DNA of 64,000 bases from positions 2,294,001 through 2,358,000 of the forward strand of contig NC_014364.1 in assembly GCF_000143985.1 (NCBI RefSeq), in the 5' to 3' direction. The number at the start of each line of letters is the position of its first letter. The first letter of the stretch is position 1. The DNA comes from Sediminispirochaeta smaragdinae DSM 11293 (GTDB taxonomy: Bacteria; Spirochaetota; Spirochaetia; DSM-16054; Sediminispirochaetaceae). Under the pieces are notes generated by a model. It was not told where the DNA came from, did not search any database, and was given only the letters and a program-made list of their open reading frames with translations. Shown here piece after piece: positions 59,677-64,000 of the stretch. The position numbers and the translations under genes are program-made.

Positions 59677-59694
59677 CGTACGTCAATACGTACG
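59677..59694. promoter_or_regulatory. Operator palindrome of the YefM-YoeB module
   Basis: CGTACGT and ACGTACG flank CAAT as a perfect inverted repeat that abuts the GGAGG ribosome site of the antitoxin gene. Likely the autoregulatory site. Confidence 0.75.
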
Positions 59695-59704
59695 GAGGTA
59701 TGCT

Positions 59705-59947
59705 ATGAGTAGTATTAATGTTACAAATGCAAGAAAAGACCTGTATAATTTAGTACAAAGAGTTAATTCGACTCATGAACCTGTAGAAATAACTGGAAAA
59801 GAATCAAATGCTATTTTGATAGGAGAAGAAGATTGGCGGAGTATTCAAGAAACACTTTTTCTATCATCAATTCCTGGTATGCGAGAATCCATAATTGAAG
59901 GTATGAATACGTCTGTCGATGATTTATCAGATGAATTGGATTGGTAA
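59705..59947 (+). CDS. yefM: YefM/Phd-type antitoxin
   Basis: An 80-aa antitoxin: NVTNARKDLYNLVQRVN, PVEITGKESNAILIGEEDWR and the acidic end match YefM. The C-terminal part wraps the toxin. It overlaps the toxin start by one base (TAATG). Confidence 0.93.
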   Translation: MSSINVTNARKDLYNLVQRVNSTHEPVEITGKESNAILIGEEDWRSIQETLFLSSIPGMRESIIEGMNTSVDDLSDELDW

Positions 59948-60207
59948 TGTATACATTACTATTTACAAAACAGGCTCAAAAAGATGCAAAGAAATTAAAA
60001 TCATCAAATTTAAAGGCGAAAGCAGAACAAGTATTAGAGATCCTTAAAGCTGACCCATTTTGTGATTACCCACCTTATGAGAAATTGCTTGGTGATTTAA
60101 CAGGTTCATTTTCGCGTAGAATCAATATCCAATATCGAATAGTTTATCAGGTCTTAGAAGATGAAAAAATTGTGAAAGTGTTAAGAATGTGGACTCATTA
60201 TGAATGA
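59947..60207 (+). CDS. yoeB: YoeB/Txe-type toxin
   Basis: An 86-aa ribosome-dependent mRNA interferase: TKQAQKDAKKLKSSNLKAKA, NPFxxPPYEKL-type motif (FCDYPPYEKLLGDLTG), SRRINIQYRIVYQV and the end RMWTHYE. The E, R, R and H/Y residues of the active site are present. Coupled to yefM. Downstream 60208-60435 has a GTAGTATATACTAC palindrome (60213-60226) and no gene. Confidence 0.92.
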   Translation: MYTLLFTKQAQKDAKKLKSSNLKAKAEQVLEILKADPFCDYPPYEKLLGDLTGSFSRRINIQYRIVYQVLEDEKIVKVLRMWTHYE

Positions 60208-60435
60208 CCAGAGTAGTATATACTACCGATAGTAAGAGTATAAAGTTCTGTTATCTTTGAGGAAGAAACAAGAATAGAAACCGGAATAAAGATGTCAAAA
60301 AGGTGCCGGGACAGGGCTCAAAAATCATGATATTATGTTTAAAAATAACCGAATAGATGGTGTTACTGTACTTCGGGACCGGTGGGTGTCAATAATCTTG
60401 CGCAAATTGCTTGTCCATCAATCTGAAGAATTTAC

Positions 60436-60597
60436 TTATGAGACCTGATCCTCCCGATCGTAATCAATCAGCGGGTCCATATTCAGATACTTCCGTTCAC
60501 TCCATGTAGAACCTGAGATATGACGTAGCCGGGCCGAGACCAGCATCAGGGCAGATTCTATGCTGAGCCCGTTTGTCAAACAGTTTTGCAAACTATT
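60436..60597 (-). pseudogene. C-terminal remnant of a transposase
   Basis: The minus strand is open for about 54 codons: LTNGLSIESALMLVSARLRH, then ISGSTWSERKYLNMDPLIDY and a short tail ending in TAA at 60436-60438. It has no start and runs into the IS3 end. It resembles the tail of a transposase, but the family could not be fixed. The IS3 element appears to have cut or replaced the rest. Confidence 0.5.
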
Positions 60598-60625
60598 TAA
60601 GGTGGAACCTACCGGTATAATCTGA

Positions 60626-61506
60626 CTATGCAGCAGCTTTAAGCTCCTTTTCCTGGAATGATATATACATCTCTTCCGGAGTCCTATAATCCAGGCCCTG
60701 ATGAAATCTTCGGCTGTTGTAGAACCTGAAGTACCGGGTAAGTCCGGTTTTCAGTTCTCGCACTGGTTCATAGGACTTCAAGTAAATATCTTCATACTTG
60801 AGAGTTCGCCAGAACCGTTCAACATAGATATTATCCCGCCAACGGCCCTGACCATCCATACTGATTTCTACACCTTCATCTTTCAGGATTTGAAGAAAGC
60901 CATAGGAGGTAAACTGACTTCCCTGGTCTGTATTGAAGATCGCAGGCGTGCCATAGTTTCTCAGGGCGTCCTTTAACGCTTCACAGCAGAACTCTGCATC
61001 CATAGTGAGTGAAATCCTCCAGCTTAAAACTTTACGGCTATAGAGATCCATAATGGCAACCAGATAAACATATCCTGTTTCAAGCTTCAGATAGGTAATA
61101 TCGGTCGCCCAGACCTGATTGGGATATCTGATCCTCTTTCCTTTCAGCAGATATGGATAAACCGGATGCTCCTTCTTCGGGATGGATGTCAATTTCTTCG
61201 GTGACAGCGCTTTAAGGCCCAATTCTTTCATGAAACGGCGGACCCGTTTTACCGTAGAGACAATAGATTCATTGCCCAGTTCAAGCATCTGTTTACGGTA
61301 ACCATAAACGGATACTTTATAAACAACTCTTTCAGCTTGATCATTTCTTCTATATCAGCCCGTTGTGGGGCACGTTTTTTGTAGTAGTGGTGAGAACGAC
61401 TTACACCAACCAGTTCGCTTTGCCGAGCAATAGAGAGATGACGGTCAGAAGGATCAATCATTCGTAATCCTTTCCGTACAGTTGCTTGTACTTTTTTTTT
61501 AACCAT
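60626..61506 (-). pseudogene. IS3 transposase OrfB, frameshifted
   Basis: OrfB is split into two frames: 61506 to about 61305 (DRHLSIARQSELVGVSRSHH...KYPF) and 61288 to 60626. At about 61305-61308 one T is missing, so KYPF-YGYRKQMLELG is read out of frame. The rve domain is otherwise whole: DDE residues in VWATDITYL, FNTDQGSQF and YVERFWRTLKYED. A one-base repair would restore it. Confidence 0.9.
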
Positions 61507-61802
61507 TCATTCTCGTATTTTGCTTGGCCAAGTTGTTTATAGAGTTCCTGTTCACGCTTTTTCACCTGGTCAAGTTCCTGGTTCTTTTTGTTCTTACGCT
61601 CAAAAAGGGAACTCGCATTCTGTAGAAGTTGTTTCTTCCAGGCACTGATCTGGTTGGGATGGTCTTCATACTCCTCTGCCAGCTCCTGCAGTGTTTTTTC
61701 TTCCTTCAGCGCTTCAAGAGCTACCTTGGCCTTGAACTCTTCATCAAACTTTCGTCTCACGTTCTTCTCCTTGTATATGGTATCATACATCGGAGATTCC
61801 AC
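61458..61802 (-). CDS. IS3 transposase OrfA
   Basis: A 114-aa protein with a helix-turn-helix ([19 protein letters not shown], then [20 protein letters not shown]) and a leucine-zipper-like coiled coil (about 70-105). Near its end the minus strand has nine A then G (61492-61500), coding LKKK, a typical slippery site for -1 frameshifting into OrfB. OrfA appears intact. Confidence 0.92.
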   Translation of the reverse strand: MESPMYDTIYKEKNVRRKFDEEFKAKVALEALKEEKTLQELAEEYEDHPNQISAWKKQLLQNASSLFERKNKKNQELDQVKKREQELYKQLGQAKYENEWLKKKYKQLYGKDYE

Positions 61803-61813
61803 CTTACTCCTTG

Positions 61814-61933
61814 TTAAAAACTGTTCGGAAATCTGGGCTCAGCATAGTTTTCTACCATGATGTCCCGTTTGTTGTATGTGCCGTCGAAGACATTCATCAA
61901 AGAGGCACCCCGAACGGCATAGCGTTTTATCAT
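61814..61933 (-). CDS. Small unidentified ORF beside IS3
   Basis: A 39-aa frame ([18 protein letters not shown], then [20 protein letters not shown]) with a strong AGGAGG 6 nt before its ATG. It ends 8 nt before the IS3 border. It may be the start of a gene cut by the IS; the downstream remnant at 60436-60597 could be from the same gene, but joining them gives no continuous frame. Low certainty. Confidence 0.35.
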   Translation of the reverse strand: MIKRYAVRGASLMNVFDGTYNKRDIMVENYAEPRFPNSF

Positions 61934-62144
61934 GCAAAACCTCCTTTATTAGCATTGCACTTGGTGCCTGTTTCTAGAAACAGTGTTTGTGACGATTGAG
62001 AAAATTGCGCAAAGAAATGTAATTACGTAGCCATTGTACCAACGGTGTTGATGGAAGTAAAATAAGAAAATGTTGGATGGGTACAAGTACCGGCAAACGT
62101 AAGATTCTCATAACAAAATCGGCTGAGCTGACCATTCATGGCTG

Positions 62145-62276
62145 TTCTTCCGTATGAACGGTTTACATGAGTGTCGCAAGTATGGAATCTCAACAAAAAA
62201 CGGTTACAAATGGAAGACTCGATTCATCCAAGAGGGCTTTACAATAATTCTACAACTTCGTGTTGACAAAGCATGA
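62145..62276 (+). pseudogene. Remnant of an IS481-like transposase N-terminus
   Basis: The frame ECRKYGISTKNGYKWKTRFI followed by QEGF matches the first helix-turn-helix of IS481-type transposases (CxxFGISRKTGYKW). It has no clear start and ends at TGA 62274-62276. The rest of 61934-62338 has no gene. Confidence 0.6.
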
Positions 62277-62291
62277 GTAATAATGGATATT
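62263..62291 (+). promoter_or_regulatory. Candidate promoter of the beta-lactamase gene
   Basis: TTGACA (62263-62268), 17-nt spacer, GATATT (62286-62291), 48 nt before the ATG. The -35 lies within the IS481-like remnant, so insertion may have supplied it. GAAAGG lies 8 nt before the start codon. Confidence 0.5.
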
Positions 62292-62338
62292 TTTCCTCGA
62301 ATATTTGATTTTATTATACTACATGAAAGGTATCAACT

Positions 62339-63256
62339 ATGAAGAGAATGTTCTCCTTAAGTTATATGTTGCTTGTTTTCGTTTCTTTTTCTTTTGGTGA
62401 AACCAATGCACCCAAAACAATAAATAATCTCAGGCAGGATATTGAGCAATTTCTCGTTGAAAAGAAAGCACTTGTGGGAGTTTCTGTTCTTGGCATTGAA
62501 GATAATGAATCATTAAGCATCAACAATGATAAACACTTTTCTATGCAAAGTGTTTATAAATTCCACATTGCATTATCAGCTTTACATGAAGTTGATACTG
62601 GTAACCTTTCTTTGGAAGACAGTATAATGCTAAAAGAGAGTGATTTATTACCGAATACGTGGAGCCCTTTGCGTGAAACATACCTTGCAGGAAAAAAAGA
62701 AATTACCTTAGCTGAATTAATTAATTACACTGTTGCATTAAGCGACAATAATGGTTCTGATATTTTATTACGCTTAATAGGTGGTACTGAAAAAGTAAAC
62801 GAGTATATTCATGGTCTTGGCATCATTGATGTTCAGATTACAACCGATGAAGAGAATATGCACAAAGAATCTGATCTTCAATTTGAGAATTGGACAACGC
62901 CAGAAGCCGCCACAGAATTACTTACATTATTTTATGATGGAAAGGTCTTGTCAAAACAATCAACTGATTTTTTATGGAAAGTTATGGCAGGAACGGAAAC
63001 AGGTGGAGGTAGGATTAAGGGCAAATTGCCATCTGGAACTTTAGTAGCGCATAAGACTGGAACTTCTGCACCGCCAGATGAATCCGGGGTAACTGTAGCA
63101 ATTAATGATATAGGAATTGTAACATTGCCTAACAATAACCATTTTGTGATGAGTGTCTTTGTAGCTAACTCGAAAGAGAGTTATGAAACGAATGAAAAGA
63201 TTATAGCTGATATCACAAAGCTTGTATGGAATTATTTTACCCACAAAGCAAATTGA
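62339..63256 (+). CDS. Class A beta-lactamase, subclass A2-like
   Basis: A 305-aa secreted enzyme (signal peptide 1-20). Active-site motifs: S71-V-Y-K74, S135-D-N137, E171 in DEENMH and K239-T-G241 in AHKTGTS. SDLLPNTWSPLR, the long insert after it, and His at the position after E-E-N-M (N170H-type) point to subclass A2 (CfxA, CepA, PER-like), known mostly from Bacteroidota. All catalytic residues are present, so hydrolysis of penicillins or cephalosporins is likely, but the spectrum cannot be told. It lies between transposase remnants and an IS256 element. Confidence 0.93.
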   Translation: MKRMFSLSYMLLVFVSFSFGETNAPKTINNLRQDIEQFLVEKKALVGVSVLGIEDNESLSINNDKHFSMQSVYKFHIALSALHEVDTGNLSLEDSIMLKESDLLPNTWSPLRETYLAGKKEITLAELINYTVALSDNNGSDILLRLIGGTEKVNEYIHGLGIIDVQITTDEENMHKESDLQFENWTTPEAATELLTLFYDGKVLSKQSTDFLWKVMAGTETGGGRIKGKLPSGTLVAHKTGTSAPPDESGVTVAINDIGIVTLPNNNHFVMSVFVANSKESYETNEKIIADITKLVWNYFTHKAN

Positions 63257-64000
63257 GCCTGTAAATAAATCTGTGTAAAGCTTCAAATCTTTGATATAAC
63301 AAGAGAGGAGCTTCTATTTTGCACAGTAAAGAATTTGATGAATTGGCGGACAAACTGGCCAGGAGCCTGAAGAGTCCGAAAGATGTATCAGCAATGACCA
63401 AGATGCTTGCCAAGGTGGCTATGGAACGAGCCCTGGAAATTGAGATGGAGGAGCATCTTGGTGAGAAAACGAATGGACAACGACCGTCCGATAACACTCG
63501 GAATGGCTACACGCAGAAAACACTGAAAACTGATACCTCAGAAATAGAGTTGGATATTCCCCGCGACAGGGATGCGACATTTGAACCTCAGCTGGTAAAG
63601 AAAAACCAGCGCCGGAGTGAAGATTTAGACAGTAAGATTTTAACACTCTATGCAAAGGGAATGACGACTCGGGATATCGCGGCAACATTCAAGGAAATGT
63701 ATGATGTCGATGTATCTCATGCTTTGATTTCCAAGATAACAGAAGGCGTCATGGAGGAAGTCGTCGCCTGGCAGAATCGCCCATTAGATTCTGTTTATCC
63801 TGTCTTATATCTGGATTGTATAGTCGTTAAAGTCCGTGAAAACAAGAGAGTTATTAACAAAAGTATCTTTCTTGCCCTCGCAATTAACTCTGAGGGTATA
63901 AAAGAGCTTCTTGGCATATGGATTGCGGACAATGAAGGTGCCAAGTTCTGGATGAATGTCCTTACAGAACTTCAGAACCGTGGAGTAAAGGATATTTTTA
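63257..64000 (+). mobile_element. IS256-family insertion sequence, left part
   Basis: Carries the start of a mutator-type transposase, cut by the window end. The sequence just after the bla stop (GCCTGTAAATAAATCTGTG) is AT-rich and resembles IS256-type ends, so the left border is put here; the right end is outside the window. Confidence 0.75.
63319..64000 (+). CDS. IS256-family (mutator) transposase, N-terminal part
   Basis: The partial protein starts at TTG with GAGGAG 8 nt upstream and stays open to the window end (227 codons). Family features: MERALEIEMEEHLGE, the NTRNGYTQKTLKT and IPRDRDATFEPQLVKK segments, the helix-turn-helix GMTTRDIAATFKEMYDVDVS, and the first catalytic Asp in LYLDCIVVKVRE. 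The remaining catalytic residues lie outside. Confidence 0.93.
   Translation, partial: MHSKEFDELADKLARSLKSPKDVSAMTKMLAKVAMERALEIEMEEHLGEKTNGQRPSDNTRNGYTQKTLKTDTSEIELDIPRDRDATFEPQLVKKNQRRSEDLDSKILTLYAKGMTTRDIAATFKEMYDVDVSHALISKITEGVMEEVVAWQNRPLDSVYPVLYLDCIVVKVRENKRVINKSIFLALAINSEGIKELLGIWIADNEGAKFWMNVLTELQNRGVKDIF

Larger units (their letters stand above)
60598..61806. mobile_element. IS3-family insertion sequence
   Basis: About 1209 bp bounded by imperfect inverted repeats (TAAGGTGGAA at 60598-60607 and TTCCACCTTA at 61797-61806, similarity continuing inward). It carries overlapping orfA and orfB on the minus strand. No target-site duplication was seen. orfB is broken, so this copy cannot move by itself. 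Confidence 0.88.

Noticed and set aside
36983-64000. CRISPR array
   Set aside because: Apart from the 27-bp int repeat and the lipoprotein duplication there are no regularly spaced repeats, and no cas genes are present.

Overview
The window looks like a chromosome segment of an anaerobic spirochaete, possibly Sediminispirochaeta, Spirochaeta or Treponema-like. This is inferred from gene content: a two-subunit glycine decarboxylase, an enlarged GlyA, acetate kinase, a double cyclic-nucleotide-binding protein and a typical housekeeping set. No rRNA or marker search was possible.

Region 1 (1-35.6 kb) is core genome. A minus-strand operon serA-serC-lrp-gcvT-gcvH-gcvPA-gcvPB joins serine synthesis to glycine cleavage under an embedded Lrp/AsnC regulator; glyA, which links the two pathways, lies 10 kb away. 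Other units are recO-thpR-recJ-M23 peptidase (start/stop overlaps), lon-U32, valS, an ECF sigma/anti-sigma/secreted protein/transglutaminase unit behind cysS, murB-mgtE and ackA. A tiny membrane protein with an OadB-like motif follows ackA, then tRNA-Asp and tRNA-Pro.

Region 2 (35.55 to about 56.6 kb) is an integrated phage-like element beside tRNA-Pro(CGG). It has an integrase carrying a four-copy in-frame repeat, then an AT-rich cargo block on the minus strand: a membrane-protein pair, two HEPN-type proteins, a DUF262 protein and an Abi_C protein. Next come a CI-like repressor with repeated operator half-sites, an excisionase, a tRNA-like element, a holin-like protein and a roughly 500-nt gene-free stretch packed with nested helices (candidate large structured RNA). 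A Tad2 (DUF2829) protein leads a recombination/replication module (Sak4-like ATPase, PD-(D/E)XK nuclease, NinG, SSB, replication initiator). After a tandemly duplicated lipoprotein gene come HNH, small terminase and large terminase genes. HNH has lost its centre, and the large terminase is fused within its nuclease domain to an unrelated phage tail end. No capsid, portal or tail genes follow, so the element appears to be a decayed prophage.

Region 3 (56.6-64 kb) is a patchwork: a DinB-like gene, several toxin-antitoxin modules (HigBA, BrnTA, YefM-YoeB and fragments) with palindromic operators, an IS3 element with a frameshifted transposase, remnants of two other transposases, a subclass A2-like class A beta-lactamase, and the start of an IS256-family element cut by the window edge.
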